15,351 nucleotides of DNA from an uncultured Spartobacteria bacterium (lineage in GTDB: Bacteria; Verrucomicrobiota; Verrucomicrobiia; Chthoniobacterales; Terrimicrobiaceae), in assembly GCA_937960895.1 (NCBI GenBank), contig CALCJD010000024.1:1-15351 (forward strand), read 5' to 3'. Under the pieces are notes generated by a model, which was given only the letters and a program-made list of their open reading frames with translations, searched no databases and was not told where the DNA came from. Positions 1 to 7,357 of the stretch are shown here, piece by piece. How positions within the stretch are numbered: position 1 is the first letter of the stretch; each line of letters opens with the position of its first letter. Position numbers and translations under genes: made by a program.

Positions 1-1035
1 AACCCTGTCGCCCTGCGCATCAGGGAACTGGCCTCCGCCGAGGGAGTGAGTGATTTTTATCTCACTCCCGGCGAGCCGCTGGCCTACAAGTACAACGGGC
101 AGTTGATCTTTGATCCGGAGATTTTCGAAATGGAGCTCCCTCCGGAGATCCCTCCGGGTCACCACGACAGCGCGATGGATCTCTTTGAGTTCCGTTTCCG
201 TGTGAACCAGATGGTGACCCAGGGCAAGTTGCGCTGGGTGATGCGTCTGCTGCCGAGCAAGATCCCCCGGCCGCAGGACATCAAGGTGCCGCCGCCCGCG
301 GTGAAGGCTTTTCTGGAGGCGCGATACGGGCTCTTCCTGGTTTGTGGTCCCACGGGAAGCGGCAAATCGACCACCATTGCCTCCATGGTGCTGCATCGGG
401 CGAAGCGCCGCCGCGAACACGTGATTTCCTTCGAGGACCCCATCGAATTTGTCTATCCGGACGGTCTGCCCTCCCTGATTTCGCAGCGGGAAATGGGCAG
501 CGACGAAATGGATTTCGGCAAGGCCCTGCGCGCCTCGCTGCGTCAGGCGCCGGACGTGATCATCATCGGTGAGATTCGTGACGGCGAAACGGCGGAGATT
601 GCCCTCCAGGCCTCCGAAACCGGCCACGTGGTGGTGGCCTCGCTGCACACCTCGTCGGTGTCCCAAACGGTGCAGCGTTTTCTGAAGCTGATTCCTTCGG
701 ACCGCCTGGAAAACGCCCAGGAAACCCTGGCCGACATGCTGCGCCTGGTGGTGTGTCAGCGCCTGCTGCTTGATCAAAGGCAAAGCAAACGCTTCCCCAT
801 TCACGAAGTCATGCTACAATACGACGGCGTAATGAACATCATACGCCGCGGGGATTTCAAAAAGCTCGACCAGGAGCTGGAAACCGGCTGGAAGAAAGGC
901 ATGTTTAATTTTGCCAAGAGCGTGGAAATTCGCGCCTCGGAAGGTTTCGAGGCGTATGGCGGCAAAAAGTTGGTTGGCAATTCCTGGGAGGAAATTGAAG
1001 ACTATCTCGAATCTCAGCAGGAAGTCACCCGATGA
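1..1035 (+). CDS. pilT: Type IV pilus retraction ATPase PilT (5' end outside window)
   Basis: Hexameric cytoplasmic ATPase that powers pilus retraction. The frame is open to base 1, and the 15 codons before the GTG at 46 read like the usual PilT N-terminus (RELASAEGVSDFYLTPGEP), so the gene begins left of the window and the GTG is not its start. Counting from that GTG, the N-terminal PAS-like region ends near residue 75 with the typical FRFRVN stretch. Then come Walker A GPTGSGKST (101-109), the Asp box FEDPIEF (129-135), Walker B DVIIIGEIRD (170-179) and the His box GHVVVASLHT (193-202). The C-terminal region after residue 245 is weakly conserved but keeps the NIIRRG segment. The TGA stop overlaps the next ATG by 4 bases, indicating translational coupling. 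PilU is a possible alternative. A retraction ATPase argues for a T4P rather than a type II secretion system. Confidence 0.93.
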   Translation, partial: NPVALRIRELASAEGVSDFYLTPGEPLAYKYNGQLIFDPEIFEMELPPEIPPGHHDSAMDLFEFRFRVNQMVTQGKLRWVMRLLPSKIPRPQDIKVPPPAVKAFLEARYGLFLVCGPTGSGKSTTIASMVLHRAKRRREHVISFEDPIEFVYPDGLPSLISQREMGSDEMDFGKALRASLRQAPDVIIIGEIRDGETAEIALQASETGHVVVASLHTSSVSQTVQRFLKLIPSDRLENAQETLADMLRLVVCQRLLLDQRQSKRFPIHEVMLQYDGVMNIIRRGDFKKLDQELETGWKKGMFNFAKSVEIRASEGFEAYGGKKLVGNSWEEIEDYLESQQEVTR

Positions 1036-1901
1036 AAGGCGCCGATATTCTCTCCGTTCTGAACTTTTCCGCCTTCCGGCCTGAGCCGGATGACCCGAGC
1101 GCGGTGTGGCGCCGCCGGTTTCCGGGGGAACGCACGGTTTTGCTGAGCCTGAGCCGCTCCTCGGCTTCGTGGAGGGGCGTGCAGCGCAACGGCAAACTTG
1201 GCGAGGGGGACACGATGGCCGGTGAACTCAAGGACATTCTGAGCGAGCGTTCGTTCCAGATCAAGGAGCTGTCCGACCACGGCTGGTGTTCGGTTTCCCT
1301 GAACACGCGCTATGTGATCAGCCTGGAGGCCAATCTTTCCCGCCGCCCCGGCAGCGAGGAGATCATCAAAACCAATCCGCGCAGCGTGCTGGGTGCCCGG
1401 TATGAAAGGGGCAAACGTTATGCGGTGACCCACAATCCGGAGACGAATTCCAGCATCCTTCTCGCCTGTGACGAGGAGCACATCCGCAAGGTCGAGACCA
1501 CCCTTCGTGAACCGGGCCTGCAGATCGGCCGGATTTGCTGCGGCACCTACATCCTGCTGCGGCATGCGCTCGCCCAGACCAACGTCACCAAGTCGGGTGA
1601 AAAACCGACCAGTTTTTTCTACGTGGTTTGCTGCCAGGGATCGGTCTGTGCCCTCGTGCAGGACAACGATCGGTGGACGGAACTGCGTTCGCGGACGGAC
1701 GTCTACGAAGGCGCCCCCGGTCCCATCCTCGAACTGCTGACCCCCTTCAAGGCGCGGCTTCCCCAGGAGGCCGACATTGTCCTGATTTGTGACAATCCCA
1801 TTCCCCAACTGCCCGAAAGCCTCTCGGCGCTCTTCGATGGCAAGAAGGTGGCGGACCTGACCCAGCCGGACCTGTTTTGGAACCTTCTTGCCCAGAATTG
1901 A
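1032..1901 (+). CDS. pilM: Divergent PilM-like (actin-fold) alignment-complex protein
   Basis: Probable cytoplasmic member of the T4P alignment complex; 289 residues, no signal peptide or membrane segment. The call rests on position (PilN-, PilO- and PilP-like genes follow) and on weak fold cues. Residues 141-180 (SILLACDEEHIRKVETTLRE, then PGLQIGRICCGTYILLRHAL) match the PilM pattern of a strand, a helix, 'aGL', a strand and a second helix. Residues 195-222 look like the second actin-like beta hairpin. The ATP-binding signatures of PilM, such as the N-terminal DIGSSSVK-type loop, are absent; the first strand reads RTVLLSLSRSSASWRG (34-49). It may therefore be a non-nucleotide-binding scaffold, as the cytoplasmic part of GspL is. 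The SD-like AGGA in the end of pilT lies about 9 bases before the ATG. Direct sequence recognition is weak; the role is inferred. Confidence 0.6.
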   Translation: MKGADILSVLNFSAFRPEPDDPSAVWRRRFPGERTVLLSLSRSSASWRGVQRNGKLGEGDTMAGELKDILSERSFQIKELSDHGWCSVSLNTRYVISLEANLSRRPGSEEIIKTNPRSVLGARYERGKRYAVTHNPETNSSILLACDEEHIRKVETTLREPGLQIGRICCGTYILLRHALAQTNVTKSGEKPTSFFYVVCCQGSVCALVQDNDRWTELRSRTDVYEGAPGPILELLTPFKARLPQEADIVLICDNPIPQLPESLSALFDGKKVADLTQPDLFWNLLAQN

Positions 1902-2492
1902 ATGCAAATCCACGCTCGATACATCGATGATTTCAAGACGGAGCGGAAAGACATCGCTCCGCCGTTGCCCGGTTATCTGCGGCTCGTTCCGATCTGCTTC
2001 TATCTGTCCGTGGTCGCCGCAATCCTGTTGAACGCCCTGTTTGCGGTGCAATGGAATCAGGCCAAGCAGGCCAAGGAGGCTTCCCTGAGGCAGAATCGCG
2101 AGTTGCAGTCCGAGTTGGACGGAATAAAACAACAGCGGCAGCAGCTGGAGACCGAAGCCAAGAAGGCGACCGATCTGGCGAACTGGGTGGAGGGGTCCCG
2201 TCCGCTTCAGCCCCTGATTGTGGATATTGCCCGCAGCATGGGGCAGGATTCCTCCATTGTGGAAATGCGCCTGGATCGCTCCCCGGACAATGCCTCCCAG
2301 ATCCAGCTGAGTCTGCGCCTTCAGACCGTCAATCCCCGGCAGCTGGATCAGACCATTCAAACGATCACCAACGCCCGTTTTCGTGCCTACTCGCCGCAGC
2401 AGTCGATGGAGCGGGGCGAGGTGGAATACAAAGCGACGCTCTTCTGGCAGGATTCGTCGCGCGGCCAGCCTGAACCCTCCAACGTGCAATGA
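1902..2492 (+). CDS. pilN: PilN-like inner-membrane alignment protein
   Basis: 196 residues with PilN architecture: a short cytoplasmic N-terminus (1-26), one membrane segment (about 27-49), a Gln/Glu/Lys-rich coiled coil (about 51-96) and a periplasmic ferredoxin-like domain (about 100-184) ending in the strand VEYKATLFW. In the T4P family PilN binds PilM through its cytoplasmic tail and pairs with PilO in the periplasm. The usual tail motif (INLLP-type) is absent: the N-terminus reads MQIHARYIDDFKTERKD. The ATG directly abuts the TGA of the upstream gene with no gap, and the 3' end overlaps the pilO start by 4 bases, so translation is probably coupled. The assignment rests on architecture and gene order more than on residue identity. 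Confidence 0.7.
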   Translation: MQIHARYIDDFKTERKDIAPPLPGYLRLVPICFYLSVVAAILLNALFAVQWNQAKQAKEASLRQNRELQSELDGIKQQRQQLETEAKKATDLANWVEGSRPLQPLIVDIARSMGQDSSIVEMRLDRSPDNASQIQLSLRLQTVNPRQLDQTIQTITNARFRAYSPQQSMERGEVEYKATLFWQDSSRGQPEPSNVQ

Positions 2493-3028
2493 GTAAGAAA
2501 CATCTGGCCTGTGTTGTTATCATCGTCCTGATCGTCGTTCTCGTACAGATCACACTCTCGATGAACAAACATCTGTTCCGAATGCGGGGGGAGGCGAGCA
2601 AGGCCAAAACCGAAGCCGCCAACACCTCGCTGCAGTTGGGAATCGAACGGGCGCAATATGCCGAGCTCGAAAAGTCCTCCAAATCGCTCATCGAATATCT
2701 CAATGTCTGGCAGCCGTATTTCCGCGCGGTGGATTCGGCGCAGAACGCGGAATTGAAAATCTCGCTGCGGATCAAGGAGGACAATCTGGTGAGTCTCAGT
2801 CAGAGATACGAGACGGTTTCCAATCCGGGGAACGCCTATCTTCCCTCGATTGTGAGGGCTCATCTGACCTTCGAGGACGACTACGTGCGCCTTCTGAACT
2901 GGCTGGGCCAAGTGGAGTCCCAGTTGCCCACGCTCCGGGTTTCGAATGTCCGACTTACCCGGGGAACCGGGGGAAATGATCTGAAGATGGAATTAACCCT
3001 CGAACAACCCTTGGTGAGGAACAAATGA
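2489..3028 (+). CDS. pilO: PilO-like inner-membrane alignment protein
   Basis: 179 residues: a very short cytoplasmic tail, one N-terminal membrane segment (about 7-24), a coiled-coil stretch (about 30-70) and a periplasmic alpha/beta domain. The C-terminal part has the PilO/GspM pattern: a strand (IVRAHLTFEDDY, 121-132), a helix (VRLLNWLGQVESQLP, 133-147), then strands VRVSN-type (149-155) and DLKMELTLEQP (164-174). PilO heterodimerises with PilN and connects the motor complex to PilP and the secretin. The gene starts inside the pilN stop (ATGA overlap) and ends in another ATGA overlap with the next gene. Gene order M-N-O-P supports the call. Confidence 0.7.
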   Translation: MSKKHLACVVIIVLIVVLVQITLSMNKHLFRMRGEASKAKTEAANTSLQLGIERAQYAELEKSSKSLIEYLNVWQPYFRAVDSAQNAELKISLRIKEDNLVSLSQRYETVSNPGNAYLPSIVRAHLTFEDDYVRLLNWLGQVESQLPTLRVSNVRLTRGTGGNDLKMELTLEQPLVRNK

Positions 3029-3555
3029 AACGCCTTTTTCTCACCGCCTGCCTGTTTGCCCCCGTCGGATTGCCCGCCGCCTCTCCCGTCGGTCTGCTTC
3101 CCGAGGACAAGGTCCCCGTGGTCCTGACCGACGAGGAACGCAATCCCTTCGGCAAGCAGGCTACGAATGTGACGACGGCGGCCGTCGTCGCCGTTGACAA
3201 TGAGGAGTTGCGGATCCGCTCGGCCCTGGAAAGTCTGCCCGTGTCGGGAATCACGGAGGGACGGACGGGACGAAAAGTGCTGCTCGGGGGAGTGACCCTG
3301 GAAGAGGGAAGCATCCTGCCGCCCGTCGTTGCCAACCAATCGGAAAAATTGCGGGTGGTTCAGATCACCCAAGACAAGGCAGAACTGGCTTTTCTCGAGG
3401 CGGACGGAAATCCCGGCATGAGGCGGATCATCATCGATTTGAATCTGACGCCCACGGTGCAATTCCGCGTCGTCAGGCCGGCCGGACCGGCGGCTCAGGG
3501 TGCATCCACCTTTGACGGTGTCCTAACCAAGGATGAAATTGGCGCCTCGCGATGA
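3025..3555 (+). CDS. PilP-like periplasmic protein
   Basis: 176 residues with an N-terminal secretion signal: KR, then a hydrophobic stretch to about residue 18, with a plausible signal peptidase I site near PAAS (17-20). Then a low-complexity linker leads to the NPF motif (40-42), which resembles the R/NDPF motif before the HR domain of PilP/GspC. A small beta-rich domain follows (about 61-150), with the strand-turn pattern KVLLGGVTLEEG and LRVVQITQDKAELAFL. In the family, PilP bridges PilN/PilO and the secretin PilQ. A good SD-like GAGG lies about 7 bases before the ATG. The 3' end overlaps the next gene by 23 bases. The family call comes mainly from position, size, signal peptide and NPF motif; sequence identity to known PilP looks low. 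Confidence 0.55.
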   Translation: MKRLFLTACLFAPVGLPAASPVGLLPEDKVPVVLTDEERNPFGKQATNVTTAAVVAVDNEELRIRSALESLPVSGITEGRTGRKVLLGGVTLEEGSILPPVVANQSEKLRVVQITQDKAELAFLEADGNPGMRRIIIDLNLTPTVQFRVVRPAGPAAQGASTFDGVLTKDEIGASR

Positions 3556-4480
3556 CGGACCGTTTCGCGGTCTGAAAGCCTGGTTGGCCACTTCCCGGGC
3601 AAGGGGGTTTACCTTTGCCGAGATGCTGATCGCCATCGCGATTGCCAGCTTTATACTTATTGCCGCGGTGATGGCGTTTCAGGCCATCGGTCAGTTCCAG
3701 ACCCAGCGGACAAGCCGGGAGGTCATCACATTCTCCGATTCGAGTGTGATGACAAACTTTTACGGGACAAACACCACGACGGTTTCCACCTGGACGGCCC
3801 CTTCCTACGGGTATCTGGCCCGGGTCGAACAACTGCGCGAGAAATATTACGAGGACGTTCAGAAATCCATCGCGATTTATTGCCTGCCGCGGGTGGGAAG
3901 AAGTTCCCTGCGCACGAGTTCGCTGCCGATTCCGGCGGGATACGAGATCGGAACGTATGACTATCGCAAACTTTCCACTCCGGAGGAGTTTCGCAAATTC
4001 CTTGTTGCTTCAGTGCCCTCCGTGGCCGGCGAATTTGCCACCAATGCCTTCCCGACGGGCGACGGTGTTCGGGGACGCAATCTGTCGGTGCTCATGTTGC
4101 GCAAGTCCTCATGGACCAATCTCAACCTGCATTGCATCTACGAGATCGACTTTGTGAGGCCGGACAGCCCGGGGGGCGTGTATGCGTCGGTGCGCCGCTA
4201 TGAGGGGACAACCTTGACGCATTATTATGACACCTTTTATCCGGACATCGACGGCACGTCGGTGAATTCCGACTTTTTTTATGTCACGGCCTTTTTCAGC
4301 CGCACCAATGCTCCCGCTGCGGGATCGGTTGCCAATATTGCCGGATCACAACCCTTTTATCTTGTGTGGTTCCCCGACCCCGCCGCCATCACGCTGCCGG
4401 GTTCCTCCTCAAGCTATTCCAACTCCATGGCTGACCGGACGTCGCTGATGTTTGTCACGCCGATGTTTCCCTCCTTATGA
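3533..4480 (+). CDS. Minor prepilin, PilW/GspJ-like
   Basis: 315-residue prepilin with a basic 25-residue leader ending in RARG, cleavage expected at G25|F26, and the mature start FTFAEMLIAIAIASFIL with Glu at mature position 5 (E30). That Glu is needed for subunit docking and N-methylation in the family. A long polar globular domain follows, rich in Tyr, Ser and Thr. The size, the FTFAEMLIA start and the position before PilX/GspK-like and PilV/GspI-like genes fit PilW/GspJ, a minor pilin in the priming or tip complex. The start overlaps the upstream gene by 23 bases with an AAGG just before the ATG. It overlaps the next ATG by 4 bases. Recognition beyond the N-terminal helix is not possible from sequence alone. 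Confidence 0.75.
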   Translation: MKLAPRDDGPFRGLKAWLATSRARGFTFAEMLIAIAIASFILIAAVMAFQAIGQFQTQRTSREVITFSDSSVMTNFYGTNTTTVSTWTAPSYGYLARVEQLREKYYEDVQKSIAIYCLPRVGRSSLRTSSLPIPAGYEIGTYDYRKLSTPEEFRKFLVASVPSVAGEFATNAFPTGDGVRGRNLSVLMLRKSSWTNLNLHCIYEIDFVRPDSPGGVYASVRRYEGTTLTHYYDTFYPDIDGTSVNSDFFYVTAFFSRTNAPAAGSVANIAGSQPFYLVWFPDPAAITLPGSSSSYSNSMADRTSLMFVTPMFPSL

Positions 4481-5643
4481 ACACACGGGATACTCGTCGG
4501 GCGGTTAGGAGGGGAACCACCCTCATCTTTGCGTTGGTGATTCTCGCCGTGACGGCGATGGTCCTGGGCGGGCTGGTCTTCACAATGGGGGCGCTCGTCA
4601 GGCACACGGTCGAATCGGAGACGGCGATGAGCCGGCGGCTGGAGCTTGAAAACAGCCGGGCACTGGCGGTGCAATTTGTGCGGGGAATGGTGCTTGCCTC
4701 CAATTCCACCACGGGGGTGACCAATACGGCGGTGACGGTCGGCGGGCATTACCTGGGGGGGCTCACGCTCACCAACGCAAACGGTCTGGCGTGGACCAAT
4801 GCCGGCGCTCCCGCGGGGATGAATCCCTTTTCCCCGGCCGGAATCACCCGGGTGACATCCGGTGGGACGAGCTATTATTACCCCGGATTTTCAGGCACCC
4901 TTACCGGGGTACTCCCTTCCGGAACCAATCTGGTTGATTGGATATTTGAAGTCCGGACACGGACTCCGACGCTGGGGTATGATCTCGCGACTTATGTTGT
5001 GACGGCTACCAACGGCAACGTTTCCAGTGAGGCGGCGGTTGGCGCCACCAACGGTACCTATTACAGCGGAACCCTGGTGAACGGAGCTTTCCCTCCGGAC
5101 ATTCTGACGTCCGGCAGCACCTTTTACGCGCTGAGCCCTTCAGGGACCATCAATGTGTCCGGATCCTCCAGCACTTCGGAATACATGGTGTCGGGAGGCA
5201 CCGTGACCCTTTATCTCAACGGTCTGAATCAGGCCCGCACCTTCCGGATTACCGGAACGTTGAAAACGTTGGTTTTTAACTATGACGGCAGTTTCCCGAA
5301 TGTTCCGGGTTATCCCCTGAAGGTGATGGCGGTGGGGCTTGCGACTTCCTCCACGGTTGATTTGACCAAGGGGAGTGTAAGGCCGGTTTATTTGTTTTAC
5401 GAAAACTCCCAGCCTGTCACCATCAGGCATACCAGTACTCCGCGGTTGACCATGGTTTTTTCCGGCAGCCAGCAGGCGACCATTGATGCAGGAACCATCC
5501 GGGGAGGTTTGATTCGCCGGGGGCCGGGAGGGAGTCTGGGGATCTCCGGCGGGACCCTGAGCATCTTGAGAGAAACGGATCCCGGAACGCTGGATGAAGT
5601 GGCCCTGCGAAGAGGGTGGGTGGAATCGTACCGCAATGATTAG
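4477..5643 (+). CDS. Minor prepilin-like protein, PilX/GspK-like, with beta-rich domain
   Basis: 388 residues. The N-terminus RRAVRRG then TTLIFALVILAVTAMVLGG matches the PilX/GspK type: a basic leader ending in Gly (G13), a hydrophobic helix, and no Glu at mature position 5. The remaining roughly 340 residues are Gly/Ser/Thr/Asn-rich and predicted to be beta-rich, with repeated short strands such as TFRITGTLKTLVFNYDG and STVDLTKGSVRPVYLFYE. This is longer than usual PilX. In T4P systems PilX/GspK-type proteins sit at the pilus tip and lack Glu5 because they need no upstream partner, so a tip or adhesive role is plausible but inferred. The ATG overlaps the preceding stop by 4 bases. The last codons contain the start of the next gene. 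Confidence 0.7.
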   Translation: MNTRDTRRAVRRGTTLIFALVILAVTAMVLGGLVFTMGALVRHTVESETAMSRRLELENSRALAVQFVRGMVLASNSTTGVTNTAVTVGGHYLGGLTLTNANGLAWTNAGAPAGMNPFSPAGITRVTSGGTSYYYPGFSGTLTGVLPSGTNLVDWIFEVRTRTPTLGYDLATYVVTATNGNVSSEAAVGATNGTYYSGTLVNGAFPPDILTSGSTFYALSPSGTINVSGSSSTSEYMVSGGTVTLYLNGLNQARTFRITGTLKTLVFNYDGSFPNVPGYPLKVMAVGLATSSTVDLTKGSVRPVYLFYENSQPVTIRHTSTPRLTMVFSGSQQATIDAGTIRGGLIRRGPGGSLGISGGTLSILRETDPGTLDEVALRRGWVESYRND

Positions 5644-6070
5644 GAAAGTGAACCACAACATTCCTTCATTGCGTGCCGACAGCCGGTCGGCCGGCCGTCG
5701 CGGATACACGCTGGTCGAAGCGCTCATTGCGGCGGTTATCGTGGCCATCGGAATCGGAGCGGCGGCGTTGCTGGCCATGACCATGATTTCCCAGCAGGAG
5801 GTCAGTGCCCAGGTGGTCAGGGCTCTCAATTATCAGGAGCAGGCGTGCCGAATGTATCAATTGGGCGTTGATCCGGCGATCATCACCAACTGGCTGCCCC
5901 GGGAGTCGGCGGTCGAATCGCTGACTTTCTCGACGAATTTGCAGTCGATATCGGGGGTGGGAAATGTGGAAATGGCGGTTTGCGAGATGGTGATTTCCCC
6001 GGGTTCCCGGTTTGGCGCCTCATCAGCCAGAACCAACACTCAGGCCGTCCTTCGTCCTAGCATTCGTTGA
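5636..6070 (+). CDS. Minor prepilin, PilV/GspI-like
   Basis: 144 residues from the ATG at 5636, which lies inside the last codons of the upstream gene. This start gives a 23-residue basic leader ending in AGRRG, cleavage at G23|Y24, and the mature start YTLVEALIAAVIVAIGIGA with Glu at mature position 5 (E28). The ALIA...GI pattern is typical of PilV/GspI minor pilins. An upstream in-frame ATG at 5594 would only add 14 residues that overlap the previous gene more deeply, so it is less likely. Together with the two preceding genes it would form the J/K/I-type tip complex. The stop is 12 bases before pilC. Confidence 0.75.
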   Translation: MIRKVNHNIPSLRADSRSAGRRGYTLVEALIAAVIVAIGIGAAALLAMTMISQQEVSAQVVRALNYQEQACRMYQLGVDPAIITNWLPRESAVESLTFSTNLQSISGVGNVEMAVCEMVISPGSRFGASSARTNTQAVLRPSIR

Positions 6071-6082
6071 ATTAAGTCCCTT

Positions 6083-7357
6083 ATGCTGAAAAAAGTCCTT
6101 CTCACCAATGTTCACACCCTCAAGTCCATGGATGTGGTGGTGGACACGGACGATGATGCCAAAGCGATTCTCGGGGCGGGCAAGGCACCCAATGAGATTG
6201 CGACGGTGTCGGATATCACGGGACTGGACGAATCCATTCACCGGGCCACCAGCAAGCGCCCCACCGGCGACGAATTGGTGACGTTTTTTGCCGGATTTGC
6301 CCGCTGTCTGGAGCGCAATATTTCGACGATCAAAAGCCTGGAACTGCTCGCCAGCCGCATGAAGTCGCCGCGTTTCCGCGGCGCCATCGCGGAAATTGCC
6401 CACAACATTATGGCCGGGGACAAGCTGAGCGATTGCTTCGCGATGCACCCCGACTTGTTCAATGAAAATATCATCGCCCTGGTGCGCGCGGGCGAGGAGT
6501 CGGGTCAGATTTCCGCCGTTTTCGACCAGATCGCCAGAACCCAGGGCAAGGCGGAACGGGTGCTCAAGAAATTGCGGGCCGGCTTGATTTATCCGGCGAT
6601 CGTTCTGGTTCTGGCCGTGGTGGTGACGATTGTCATGAGCTTCACGCTGGTGCCGGCCATTTCCAAACTCTACGCGGCCATGAATGTGGCGCTGCCGCTG
6701 GCGACCAAGATGATGATGGCGTTTTCCGATCTGTTGCTGCACAGGCCCTACATGGCGGCGTTGCCGATCATCGGTCTGGTGGTTTTCTTCCGTTACTGGT
6801 CGGCGATCTACCGCATTCCCTCGGTCCACATTGCCCTGACCCGCCTTCCGACGATCGGAAACATCATCCGGAAATCCGCCGCGATGATCAGCTTCCGATG
6901 CCTCGCCATGCTGTTGCAGGCCAACGTCCGGGTGGCCACGGCCTTGGAGATCGCGGCCAAGAGCGCCAACCACAAGGAGTTTGAGGACTTTTTCCTCACG
7001 GTGAAGAATCACATTGTCGAAGGGCTTTCCCTCTCCGAGGCCTTCCTCATGGAATCGCATCGTCTCGGTCCGGACGGACGCACGGTGGCCTCCGTCGTTC
7101 AGATGGCGGGCGAGACCGGAGGAATCAACGAGATGCTGGACGAAATCGCCACCGACTACGAGGAGGAGCTCGACATCATGGCCGGACAGATCGACAAGAT
7201 CATCGAGCCGGTGATGCTGGTCGTGATGGGCTGCATTGTCGGTTTCCTCGTGTACGCCATCTACGGTCCGATTTTCAATTTGAGTAAGGTGATCCTGCCG
7301 AAAAAGAAGACTCCCGGACAGGCGGCCATTGTCCAGACGGTTCGTGGACTTTCTTAA
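6083..7357 (+). CDS. pilC: Inner-membrane platform protein PilC (GspF family)
   Basis: 424 residues, the normal PilC/GspF length, with two T2SSF domains (about 67-190 and 268-397). Membrane segments are at about 170-192, 222-240 and 374-396. Family motifs are visible: FFAGFARCLERN and the start of helix 1; ALVRAGEESGQI and its repeat VVQMAGETGGI (G-E-x-G/S-G); and LRAGLIYPAIVL before the first membrane segment. PilC is the rotating adaptor on which PilB and PilT act to insert or extract pilins. The N-terminal 60 residues are a charged cytoplasmic region. The ATG is preceded by a pyrimidine-rich stretch rather than a clear SD site. The 3' end overlaps the kinase gene by up to 29 bases. Confidence 0.95.
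   Translation: MLKKVLLTNVHTLKSMDVVVDTDDDAKAILGAGKAPNEIATVSDITGLDESIHRATSKRPTGDELVTFFAGFARCLERNISTIKSLELLASRMKSPRFRGAIAEIAHNIMAGDKLSDCFAMHPDLFNENIIALVRAGEESGQISAVFDQIARTQGKAERVLKKLRAGLIYPAIVLVLAVVVTIVMSFTLVPAISKLYAAMNVALPLATKMMMAFSDLLLHRPYMAALPIIGLVVFFRYWSAIYRIPSVHIALTRLPTIGNIIRKSAAMISFRCLAMLLQANVRVATALEIAAKSANHKEFEDFFLTVKNHIVEGLSLSEAFLMESHRLGPDGRTVASVVQMAGETGGINEMLDEIATDYEEELDIMAGQIDKIIEPVMLVVMGCIVGFLVYAIYGPIFNLSKVILPKKKTPGQAAIVQTVRGLS

Noticed and set aside
1014..2489. A 491-codon open frame on the - strand
   Set aside because: Antisense to the PilM- and PilN-like genes. The + strand genes have tight overlaps, a membrane segment and a coiled coil, while the antisense product shows no such order.
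3025..3060. Lipoprotein signal in the PilP-like protein (LTAC, Cys9)
   Set aside because: The cysteine is only 8 residues from the start, leaving too short a hydrophobic region for signal peptidase II. An ordinary signal peptide ending near residue 19 fits better.
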